NCBI GenBank assembly: GCA_038872535.1
Contig: JAVZJY010000034.1
Location: 1-13,320, forward strand
DNA: 13,320 nucleotides
Source: JASEJA01 sp038872535
GTDB lineage: Archaea; Thermoproteota; Bathyarchaeia; Bathyarchaeales; Bathycorpusculaceae
Reading direction: 5' to 3'
The position numbers were made by a program, and so were the translations under genes. The notes under the pieces were generated by a model. That model ran no database searches, was not told the DNA's origin, and saw only the letters and a program-made list of their open reading frames with translations. Of this stretch, positions 1 to 5,690 are shown piece by piece. How positions within the stretch are numbered: the first letter of the stretch is position 1; every line of letters begins with the position of its first letter.

Positions 1-34
1 AAAGTAAAAGACTCGGTTTAACTTCACATCCACA

Positions 35-202
35 CTATACGGTTCTTTTCTTCACAATAGCATAACAAGATTTACACAAATAATAATCCACAACAGACTT
101 CAACTCGCCAGACTCACGATCCAAAACTTCCTTATAAACGGGAACAGCCTCACCCTCAGAAAGCTCTCTACCACACATAAAACAAACCCTCCTCTTCACC
201 AT
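35..202 (-). CDS. small zinc-finger protein with two CxxC knuckles
   Basis: The 55-residue product has a CFMC pair near residue 7 and a CKSC pair near residue 43, separated by a charged linker, which is a treble-clef/zinc-ribbon layout. It is probably a cytosolic zinc-binding protein that contacts nucleic acid or a partner protein; no specific family is recognised. A GTG start at 223 is possible. I prefer the ATG at 200-202 because a minus-strand TATA-like stretch (about 231-242) would start the transcript near 212, and GAGGG lies about 8 bases before this ATG. It is the only apparently intact gene at this end; its upstream neighbour is a broken zinc-ribbon gene on the same strand. Confidence 0.7.
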   Translation of the reverse strand: MVKRRVCFMCGRELSEGEAVPVYKEVLDRESGELKSVVDYYLCKSCYAIVKKRTV

Positions 203-268
203 TTTTACCACATCCCTCAGCACAAACCCATTTAAAATTTTAGAAGAATCACCAACTAATAAAACCTA

Positions 269-594
269 CTAATTGCCTTCTACATCTCGTTTAAAAATCC
301 AACGGACAACATTTTTCAAAACAAACCTTAATGTTCTGTTAGCGATGATTAAAAGAATGTTTATGTAGCTGATGCTGACAAGTTTAATTTTTTGTTTGCA
401 GTATGGACATTGTTCTGATGCTATGGGTATTTCTTTTCCACATCTTATGCATTTTTTAAAGAAGCTTTTGGGTGTTACTTTGATTTTTTCAGCTTCAGCT
501 TGGACTATTTCAGGTATTTTTTATTGTCTGGCAGTTTCTCTTTATATATTCTATTGTTTAAATCTAATTCTTACACGACTCTGTGCTTCGTCAT
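269..594 (-). pseudogene. degraded zinc-ribbon protein gene
   Basis: Read on minus, the frame ending at 269 encodes KCIRCGKEIPIASEQCPYC, a textbook CxxC...CxxC zinc ribbon, after a charged stretch (IVQAEAEKIKV). That frame runs into a stop at 521-523 with no usable start. The adjacent frame carries an ATG at 592-594, a TAA at its eighth codon, then ELDLNNRIYKEKLPDNKKYL, and stops at 505-507. Restoring one G in CTGAAATAG near 508 would join the two as ...KKYLEIVQAEAEKIKV..., which reads as one continuous protein. The gene therefore appears broken by one nonsense codon and one single-base deletion. The product was probably a roughly 75-100-residue cytosolic zinc protein of unknown role. Sequencing error is the alternative. 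Confidence 0.5.
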
Positions 595-642
595 AGTCTT
601 AAAGGGATAAATTATTGAACCTAAGGTTTAGCCTTCATCTAA

Positions 643-901
643 TTAATGTGCTCCAGAAAATAAGGCTAACGTGAAGTAGAAAATTAATATTCCGGTTATT
701 AAGCTTAGCATTAAAGAGCTTGTGAAAAACGTCCAAGCTTACCGAATCTCAGATATATAGCTCTTCTTTTGAAGGTGTAATAAAAAACCGTGACACTGCT
801 GGTTACTGCCCACAAAGATGAATGAAGTAATGCCTACTTCAAGCGTTTTAATGAACAATATTGGCAATAATAGGATGGCTATATCTGTTAGTATACCTCA
901 C
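643..901 (-). pseudogene. frameshifted small multi-TM membrane protein
   Basis: Three minus-strand frames each hold a piece of what looks like one membrane protein. The first (about 897-815) gives a hydrophobic stretch including DIAILLLPILFIKTLEVGI. The second (833-711) gives WAVTSSVTVFYYTFKRRAIY and then LRFGKLGRFSQAL. The third (711-643) gives MLSLITGILIFYFTLALFSGAH. Joined, they make a three-helix protein with a basic loop between helices two and three. Two frameshifts are needed, near 810-820 and near 712. A GTG at 899-901 overlaps the end of the PH-like gene and could have been the start, so the two were probably cotranscribed. Family is not recognised. Indel errors in the assembly could give the same picture. 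Confidence 0.45.
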
Positions 902-1301
902 CCTTTATGGCGACCTCCCTACCTGTATATGCCCGTAAGTTTTCTACCAGAATATTGCCCCCTTTAAACACAATCCAATAGCCTTTTGGACCCCAGTTGG
1001 GGAAACCAAGATATACGATTCGGTTGCCTATTCTTGCGTTAAAACTGCTTATGTCCGCGTATTTAAAGTGAAACTTGGATAATGGCAGTTGAACAGTAAT
1101 TCCATCACTTGTAAGTTCTATTCTTGTAAATGCTATACTAAGAGCGAAGAGACACCAGAGGACAAGCCAAGGCACAGCAACTGTCACATAAAAGTCTGCA
1201 AATTTTAGTATAGTCCATATAATGGGTCCAATTATAAGAGACAGCAAACCAAATATCAGGAGATGTAGTGAATATACCGCCCACACCCGCGATTTCACCA
1301 T
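888..1301 (-). CDS. two-TM membrane protein with PH-like C-terminal domain
   Basis: The 137-residue product has two transmembrane helices (about residues 9-33 and 38-58) and then a beta-rich tail (RIELTSDGITVQLPL, KYADISSFNARIG, GYWIVFKGGNILVENLRAY). That order, two helices and then a small beta domain with a YADI turn, matches the bacterial PH-domain (bPH2/YdbS-like) membrane proteins; this is recognised by pattern only. It starts at ATG 1299-1301, the first start after an in-frame stop. It lies 35 bases downstream of the cysteine-rich peptide at 1337-1495 on the same strand, so cotranscription is likely. bPH2-type membrane proteins have been proposed as immunity factors next to leaderless bacteriocins (aureocin A53 type). 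An immunity role here is inference. Confidence 0.65.
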   Translation of the reverse strand: MVKSRVWAVYSLHLLIFGLLSLIIGPIIWTILKFADFYVTVAVPWLVLWCLFALSIAFTRIELTSDGITVQLPLSKFHFKYADISSFNARIGNRIVYLGFPNWGPKGYWIVFKGGNILVENLRAYTGREVAIKGEVY

Positions 1302-1336
1302 TGAACCCGTCGTAATTTAAATCCTCCAATTAACCA

Positions 1337-1495
1337 TCAGAAGCAAAAATACACCAAAGAAAACAGTAGGCAGCCACCTGGGCCTAAACAAATTCCACAT
1401 GCACCACAGAAAGAAACCCAACATCTGGCTACACATGCCCAGTAATCATCAAACTGCGAAATTATTAAAGATTTTCCTATTGCACGCAAAAACAT
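1337..1495 (-). CDS. 52-residue cysteine-rich hydrophobic peptide, bacteriocin-like candidate
   Basis: An ATG at 1493-1495 opens a frame ending at TGA 1337-1339. Residues 1-20 form a leader-like segment (MFLRAIGKSLIISQFDDYWA). Residues 21-52 hold seven cysteines at 21, 25, 30, 33, 36, 42 and 51, including the core CGACGICLGPGGC, in an otherwise glycine-rich and hydrophobic stretch. No other start codon lies upstream in frame. A minus-strand TATA box (TTTATAAA, 1521-1528) is centred about 29 bases before the ATG, the spacing expected for a leaderless archaeal transcript. The PH-like membrane protein follows 35 bases downstream. Cys density and layout recall archaeal cysteine-rich bacteriocins such as halocin C8, but I see no clear alignment. 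It could also be a small membrane protein or a chance frame. Confidence 0.55.
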   Translation of the reverse strand: MFLRAIGKSLIISQFDDYWACVARCWVSFCGACGICLGPGGCLLFSLVYFCF

Positions 1496-1518
1496 ATTTC
1501 TACGCCTTATGTTTTAAT

Positions 1519-1530
1519 GTTTATAAAAAG
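1519..1530 (-). promoter_or_regulatory. TATA box for the cysteine-rich peptide (leaderless start)
   Basis: The minus strand reads CTTTTTATAAAC here. The TATA centre is about 29 bases upstream of the ATG at 1493-1495, so transcription should begin at or within a few bases of the start codon. The core is near-palindromic and could equally serve plus-strand transcription starting near 1550. Confidence 0.5.
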
Positions 1531-1547
1531 TTTTAAAGTATTAACCA

Positions 1548-1670
1548 AGCAGAGATCCCAAATAATGTGATCTCTCATGCTTTTGGCATGCTTTGATAAT
1601 GTAAAAATTGTCGGAAGCCAAATCAGAACAATCCGAGGCCAGGGGCATGCTACGAGTCTCTCTTTTCTCG
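1548..1670 (+). ncRNA. possible small structured RNA
   Basis: On plus, the TATA-like TTATAAAA at 1521-1528 would start a transcript near 1550. The transcript would begin with AGAGATC (1551-1557) pairing with GATCTCT (1569-1575), followed at once by CATGC (1576-1580) pairing with GCATG (1586-1590). It would end in the pyrimidine-rich TCTCTCTTTTCT near 1658-1669. No convincing protein is encoded on plus here. The hairpins may instead act in the minus-strand 3' region of the two-TM gene ending at 1650. Family unknown; transcription is not shown. Confidence 0.25.
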
Positions 1671-2183
1671 CGGGAGTATGCCTGCAGCTTGGGCTATTTC
1701 AAGGACGCGGCGCTCTGCACAAGTTAGTTGGGAGATCTCCTCGTCTTTTAGTGGAAACTTGCTAAGTAGTTTATTTAATGTTTCACGATGGATAGCATAT
1801 GTCCTTCCTTCAACATGCACTATTTCTGCAAAATCTTTAATCATTAATAAAATGTCCTTCTCTTTTACCCATGGAATCCTTTTGGCTCTTGCAATATCCT
1901 CAGTTTCATCTATTACCCCCTCTTCTACTAATCTCTCTTTAAATTGTTCCATCATCCTAATTTGGGCCTCTCTTATGCGTTTATATCCAGACTTTCGTCC
2001 ATAAAGGGCGTAACATATGGAGCCAAGAGAAAGCCCTGCAAACACAGCAACAAATAATCCAAAACTAAACCCTTTGTACATTGTAAATATCAACGCAACT
2101 ATTGCCGAAAATAAAACATCAAAGATCACAAAATTTCTCAACCTCATAGTCTCCTCTCTAATATATCGTGTTGATTCACTCAC
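1650..2183 (-). CDS. two-TM membrane protein with long cytosolic tail
   Basis: The 177-residue product has a short charged N-terminus, two transmembrane helices (about residues 17-35 and 40-60) and a charged, mostly helical tail of about 115 residues (KRIREAQIRMMEQFKERLVE, then a segment with LLMIKDFAEIVHVEGRTYAI). The start is GTG at 2181-2183, 5 bases after the stop of the 34-residue peptide gene. An internal ATG at codon 13 is an alternative start. The tight spacing suggests a minus-strand operon with the cysteine-rich gene at 2248-2592. No family is recognised. By position it could be a membrane partner, immunity protein or sensor for the upstream peptides; none of these roles is shown by the sequence itself. 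Confidence 0.65.
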   Translation of the reverse strand: MSESTRYIREETMRLRNFVIFDVLFSAIVALIFTMYKGFSFGLFVAVFAGLSLGSICYALYGRKSGYKRIREAQIRMMEQFKERLVEEGVIDETEDIARAKRIPWVKEKDILLMIKDFAEIVHVEGRTYAIHRETLNKLLSKFPLKDEEISQLTCAERRVLEIAQAAGILPREKRDS

Positions 2184-2188
2184 TTTTC

Positions 2189-2293
2189 TTAAACGTTTTT
2201 CTTAAATGTTGCTGCACATATAACTGCTACCTGCGCTGCAACCGTTATTACGCCAACTTTCTGTAGCACCAGAAATTCCAAGGCCCGCCGCAT
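2189..2293 (-). CDS. 34-residue single-TM peptide
   Basis: An ATG at 2291-2293, inside the 3' end of the cysteine-rich gene in another frame, opens a 34-residue frame: basic start MRRALEFLVLQKVG, hydrophobic helix VITVAAQVAVICAA, basic end TFKKNV. The inside-positive, helix, basic-end layout is typical of a small membrane peptide. It overlaps the upstream gene by 46 bases and ends 5 bases before the GTG of the two-TM gene, a spacing that suits translational coupling. An alternative reading is that this is the true C-terminus of the upstream gene, displaced by a frameshift near 2290, which would give that protein a C-terminal helix. Confidence 0.4.
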   Translation of the reverse strand: MRRALEFLVLQKVGVITVAAQVAVICAATFKKNV

Positions 2294-2592
2294 ATTATTG
2301 CACATATCGATGGAGCCAACATTGCCGCAACAGTATCACAAGCCCATCCCACAAAGTACATACAAATCCAATCAACAATTAATGTGCAAAGCCAAAACTC
2401 AAATGAGCCAGGCGCAAAATCCGTTATTACTGCTGAGCTTTGAAGTATCATTAGATTGTATTCTTGCAGTTGTTTTTTAACTAGTTTAGATAAATACTTG
2501 GCTTCTTCTCGCATTGTGTAGTAGCCTCCTGCAAGTTGCATCAGCGTTTCGTTTCCGCTCTTCTCGTAGATTTTACCTACCTTTTTGGGCAA
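2248..2592 (-). CDS. cysteine-rich hydrophobic C-terminal protein, bacteriocin-precursor-like
   Basis: The 114-residue frame has a charged N-terminal half (KIYEKSGNETLM, REEAKYLSKLVKKQLQEYN), like a leader or immunity segment, and a hydrophobic C-terminal half with six cysteines spaced x7, x7, x11, x3, x7. All six fall at multiples of four, including the segment ICAIICGGPWNFWC. A two-part charged/cysteine-rich design is known for halocin C8 precursors, but no real alignment is visible. The TTG start at 2590-2592 lies at a junction with a nuclease fragment on the other strand and follows a stop by one codon. The true 5' end may therefore have been lost; the in-frame ATG at 2541-2543 (MQLAGGYYTMREE) is another possible start. 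It heads a compact minus-strand set with 2189-2293 and 1650-2183. Confidence 0.55.
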   Translation of the reverse strand: MPKKVGKIYEKSGNETLMQLAGGYYTMREEAKYLSKLVKKQLQEYNLMILQSSAVITDFAPGSFEFWLCTLIVDWICMYFVGWACDTVAAMLAPSICAIICGGPWNFWCYRKLA

Positions 2593-2760
2593 ATCTTACG
2601 TTATGTAGTCTGGGTTAAAAAGAATCTTGCACCAAAAGTCAGAGGAATAATTGTAACTCATTCAAGCGATTCAAACCTTGAATGGGCGATCGAAGCAATA
2701 AGAGATTTAGTCAAGCTGAAATTCTATAAAGTGAAATTTGAGCTCTCGGATGCTTCATGA
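2585..2760 (+). pseudogene. C-terminal stub of a NucS-like (DUF91/PD-DExK-type) nuclease
   Basis: From about 2588 the plus strand encodes GQILRYVVWVKKNLAPKV, then RGIIVTHSSDSNLEWAIEAI, then LVKLKFYKVKFELSDAS and a stop at 2758-2760. The order GQxLRY...WVKxNLA...VRGIIV...Y.V.F.L is the C-terminal pattern I associate with NucS-like restriction-endonuclease-fold proteins, where the Q-x3-Y of the active-site helix lies in GQILRY. The frame continues upstream to 2536, but those residues are antisense to the cysteine-rich gene and do not look like the family. The fragment lacks the core Asp and Glu-x-Lys catalytic residues, so it is a 5'-truncated remnant. It ends tail-to-tail with the minus-strand gene ending at 2776. 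The family call is from memory of the motif. Confidence 0.5.
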
Positions 2761-2775
2761 AAACCAGCTAATACC

Positions 2776-3412
2776 TTACTGTTTTTCTTCTTCTGTTTGC
2801 CTCGTTACGTATCTTTGGTTATATTCAATTCTATTAAGCGTCTGACCAATTTTTGCTAATTCATCTTTAATATTTTCGATGAGTCTTGGGACATCTTTTT
2901 CTGCAAGTTGTTGAAGTTGCCTGGCTTGTTTAAATAAACTCCATAGTATCAATGGAATCCTTTATCTCAAAGATCTGACCAAAAATATCTCTATATTTTC
3001 CCTCGACTAATATTTGAGCAGATGATTCGCATACTTTGTCTATATTTCCTTCCGGCAGAAAAATACGAATGGATTCGCTAGGCGACATTATTGATTGGTT
3101 CCAAAGTCTTTTCTCGTTTGAGGGTAGAAAGGTTATTTGAGCATCTATGTTTACAGCAGGTCCTCTGCCAAAATTAGTTAACTTTAAAACCAAAAAGACA
3201 GCCCCTAACCAACTTAATTTGGCCCAAACATAAGGGAGAAATTCAGCCTTTCGTGCTTTTTCCATTTCGTATATTGTTTGTCTCACCTGCCATGCGTAAT
3301 AAGCATTTATTGCAACCAATATTGTAGTAACAAAGACGCTTGCCCACAAGGGGTCTTTAACAATGACTGAAATGAACTCGTATATTTGAGGGTAATAGTA
3401 GCTTGAAATCAC
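2776..3412 (-). pseudogene. one-TM membrane protein, C-terminus displaced by a +1 frameshift
   Basis: From a GTG at 3410-3412 the frame encodes 160 residues: a transmembrane helix at about 18-45 (WASVFVTTILVAINAYYAWQ), a charged stretch, a soluble beta-rich domain (VLKLTNFGRGPAVNIDAQI, YRDIFGQIFEIKD), and ends ...DTMEFI at 2930. Dropping one T from GTTTATTTAAAC near 2930-2937 turns EFI-stop into EFIKQARQLQQLAEKD and keeps the frame open to a stop at 2776-2778, adding a charged helical tail (RLIENIKDELAKIG...). The intact protein would have about 211 residues. The family is not recognised. Causes could be a real inactivating indel, a sequencing error, or, less likely, +1 programmed slippage at the TAA. 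Nearby broken genes favour decay. Confidence 0.6.
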
Positions 3413-3483
3413 GAGTGCAACAATAAAAGAATACTACAATTAATACCTCTATCAAGAGCTTCATACCTACTATCTCTATTTCT

Positions 3484-3497
3484 TAATTCATGAATTA
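3484..3497. repeat. 14-bp perfect palindrome TAATTCATGAATTA
   Basis: The palindrome sits in the 131-base gap between the minus-strand genes starting at 3412 and ending at 3544, about 72 bases upstream of the GTG at 3412. It could bind a dimeric regulator, but AT-rich palindromes this short can arise by chance. Confidence 0.25.
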
Positions 3498-3543
3498 CAA
3501 AGGAAAAGACGTTTTCTATTAGGAGACACTAACGGAACTTTCT

Positions 3544-5562
3544 TTAGAGCGTATACGCCATGTAGCGGAGTCTTCCATTTCTCGCGTTTGTATTTTCCCA
3601 TTCATTTTGGTCCGTAGACGAGGCTGATGTATATGCAATGACATAAATGTAAACTATTCTTGTATTGTCTTGTGGGTTTACGTCTTCTAGAATAGGGCTT
3701 GTATAGGCTTTTATTTCATATCGACCCGTAGCATTAGGAATCCAAGTAAAGTTAAGAGTAATTAACTGACCCGGTGGCAATATTATGGTTTGTTTTCCTA
3801 TTAAGGGGTCAAAGACTCTAGTATAATTGACGTATACATCAAATGTTTCTGTTAGTGTTCCTCTGTTTTCTACAGTGACGGAGATTTCGATGGTCTCGTT
3901 TACCTTAGGGTATTTATTGGAAAAAGTTATATTCGTTAATGCGATATCATGAATAAGTGACGGAATGAATGCTGCATATAAATTGTAGTTTGTGTGCATT
4001 GTTATACTTAAGGGGTTTTGGCTTCCAATATTTTCGTTGTTGAGTTCCCAGTGGTCGAAAACGTAACCTTCCTGCGGGATTGCTGTTATGGTGACTTCTG
4101 TGCCCGCCCAATATGTATAGGTTCCAGGCGTCGGGTTTGTGGAACCTCCTTGGCTTGTTGTGATTGTTAATGTATATTTTGTATCGTAGTATGCTGTGTA
4201 AGTCCCCCCTGTTTTAACTGTTATCGTAGTGCTTGTCTCGCCTGTGTTCCATTGTCGGAATTGGTGTCCATTGGCGTCGTTTTCTGGAACTGTGAAGGTG
4301 TGGGTTCCAGTAAGTTCTGTGAAAGTGTGTGGGGTTGTGTGTCCTGTTGGTGATCCATCCATCGTTATGCCTACGTTGATATTAGTTTGCTCAACGTTGC
4401 AGTAGGCTTTTATTGTTACGTCATAAGTGGGAATGGTTGAAATGTTTATTTGTTTGATCGCTGTGTCATTAACGTTATTACTGTTTGTTATGATCAAGGT
4501 CACCCAATAAACGCTTGGATAGGTGTAAACATGTGTGGTTACGGGATCTGATTCTGTTGTATTTGTAAAGTCGCCGAAATCCCAAAAATATCTGATTATA
4601 TTAGTATTCGGGGAAATGCTGGGAGTAGCATTAAATATGACAACTTGGCCAACTTGCGGACTTGTTGGCTCATAATAGAAGGTGGCAGTCAGCGGAAAAT
4701 TTGGAACCGCGGGTGGTGATTCCCAAGGGCCTGTTGTTAATCCTATATAGAGATCTTTAGAAACTTGAGATTGGCCGACCACGCCAAAATCAAGCATGAC
4801 GCCGATGCCTGTATCCTCATTTGTAATTGTGTAGCCTGTGCCCCACCAGGCGTAGAGCGCGTCGTACCAATATCCGGCGTAGAAGCTGCTAACACTTGGC
4901 CAAGTCATTAATATTCCATATCCTGAGCCTTGCGTGTCTAAAATTAATCCGTTTATTCCATTTAGCCATCCAGCTGTTTCAACATGGGTGCCTGAGCATG
5001 TGTATATGTCATCTCTAGGATCGCCTGAACTCTCATAATCGCAGTAGTCAATTGAATAATAGAACTTAACATGTTTAGGTGTCGAACTTGATATTGTATA
5101 TGTGATTTTGGCGAGCGGCTTGTCTGGGTTATGCATTATACTTACTCTTTTTTGTATGTTAACTCCACTAACCGATGAGAAAGTAATGGTATAATCTTTA
5201 CCTGGCTCATTTTCAACAATGTTTCTTGTTATTCCGTTGGCTGTGGAAAGTTGTGTCCATGTGGATCCCCCGTCTAATGATACGTATTCGTATTCTCCAT
5301 ACCAGATGAAATCTTTGAAACTGGGATACAATAAGTTAAATCCGTTAACTATCGTATAGGGACCTTGACCGTCATATCCTGAATCTGACTCAAATTTAAC
5401 AAAGGAGTTACTTACTACATATGAATCTGATAAAGTTAGTGGTTTAATTCTTCTTTCTACTTTTCTTTTTTCTATTTGTTTATCTTGGGCATCGTTTAAA
5501 AAAAATGTTGACGTTAGCATTATAAACAACAGATAATAAAAGAGTAAGTTTTTGGCCCTCAT
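3544..5562 (-). CDS. secreted multidomain surface protein: beta domain, PKD, InlB-like repeat, CARDB
   Basis: The 672-residue product begins with a signal peptide (about 1-26, NLLFYYLLFIMLTSTFFL). Next come an unrecognised beta-rich domain (about 40-285) with a cysteine pair CDYESSGDPRDDIYTC, a PKD domain (about 289-375, with the WDFGD core near 327), and a PEGA-like domain (about 378-460, ending FRQWNTGETSTTITV). A divergent InlB/Flg_new-type repeat follows (about 461-533, GYVFDHWELN), then a CARDB domain (about 537-643). It ends in a polar tail with no membrane anchor or sorting signal, so it is probably secreted or held by other surface proteins. The start ATG has AGGGAG (5568-5573) five bases upstream. 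Its InlB-like repeat closely resembles the fourth one in the protein at 7917-10202, transcribed the other way. Role: probably adhesion or envelope structure. Confidence 0.85.
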   Translation of the reverse strand: MRAKNLLFYYLLFIMLTSTFFLNDAQDKQIEKRKVERRIKPLTLSDSYVVSNSFVKFESDSGYDGQGPYTIVNGFNLLYPSFKDFIWYGEYEYVSLDGGSTWTQLSTANGITRNIVENEPGKDYTITFSSVSGVNIQKRVSIMHNPDKPLAKITYTISSSTPKHVKFYYSIDYCDYESSGDPRDDIYTCSGTHVETAGWLNGINGLILDTQGSGYGILMTWPSVSSFYAGYWYDALYAWWGTGYTITNEDTGIGVMLDFGVVGQSQVSKDLYIGLTTGPWESPPAVPNFPLTATFYYEPTSPQVGQVVIFNATPSISPNTNIIRYFWDFGDFTNTTESDPVTTHVYTYPSVYWVTLIITNSNNVNDTAIKQINISTIPTYDVTIKAYCNVEQTNINVGITMDGSPTGHTTPHTFTELTGTHTFTVPENDANGHQFRQWNTGETSTTITVKTGGTYTAYYDTKYTLTITTSQGGSTNPTPGTYTYWAGTEVTITAIPQEGYVFDHWELNNENIGSQNPLSITMHTNYNLYAAFIPSLIHDIALTNITFSNKYPKVNETIEISVTVENRGTLTETFDVYVNYTRVFDPLIGKQTIILPPGQLITLNFTWIPNATGRYEIKAYTSPILEDVNPQDNTRIVYIYVIAYTSASSTDQNEWENTNARNGRLRYMAYTL

Positions 5563-5690
5563 CCGATCTCCCTAAGGAATATGGATTTTCAGCAATATAG
5601 ATTTTAGGGTTTCAGCAGAAGTTATTTTCATAAGTTTTATAAATGGTTTAATTAAATTATTAGAATGCTGAGGGAGAGGAGGCTTTGAAA
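5563..5690. promoter_or_regulatory. divergent promoter region between the two surface-protein units
   Basis: For the minus gene, a TATA-like TCTATATT lies at about 5595-5602, with AGGGAG at 5568-5573. For the plus gene, TTTTATAAAT lies at about 5635-5644, giving a transcript start near 5665, and GAGGAGG at 5676-5682 sits 8 bases before the ATG at 5691. Both promoters fit archaeal TBP/TFB spacing. No operator is evident. Confidence 0.55.

Noticed and set aside
372..596. Plus-strand 74-residue frame
   Set aside because: It is antisense to the zinc-ribbon remnant; the minus strand gives a clear CxxC...CPYC motif, whereas this frame has no family features.
1138..1329. Minus-strand 63-residue frame overlapping the PH-like gene
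   Set aside because: It is an out-of-frame shadow of the gene at 888-1301, with no domain or helix pattern.
1577..2205. Plus-strand frames of 60-108 residues
   Set aside because: They are antisense to the two-TM gene and its upstream peptide gene; no start context or family features.
2298..2480. Plus-strand 60-residue frame
   Set aside because: It is antisense to the cysteine-rich gene and has no supporting features.
2930..2940. Programmed +1 frameshift at TTTATTTAA
   Set aside because: The site could allow it, but nearby genes also carry indels and no stimulatory structure is evident, so a simple indel is the better reading.
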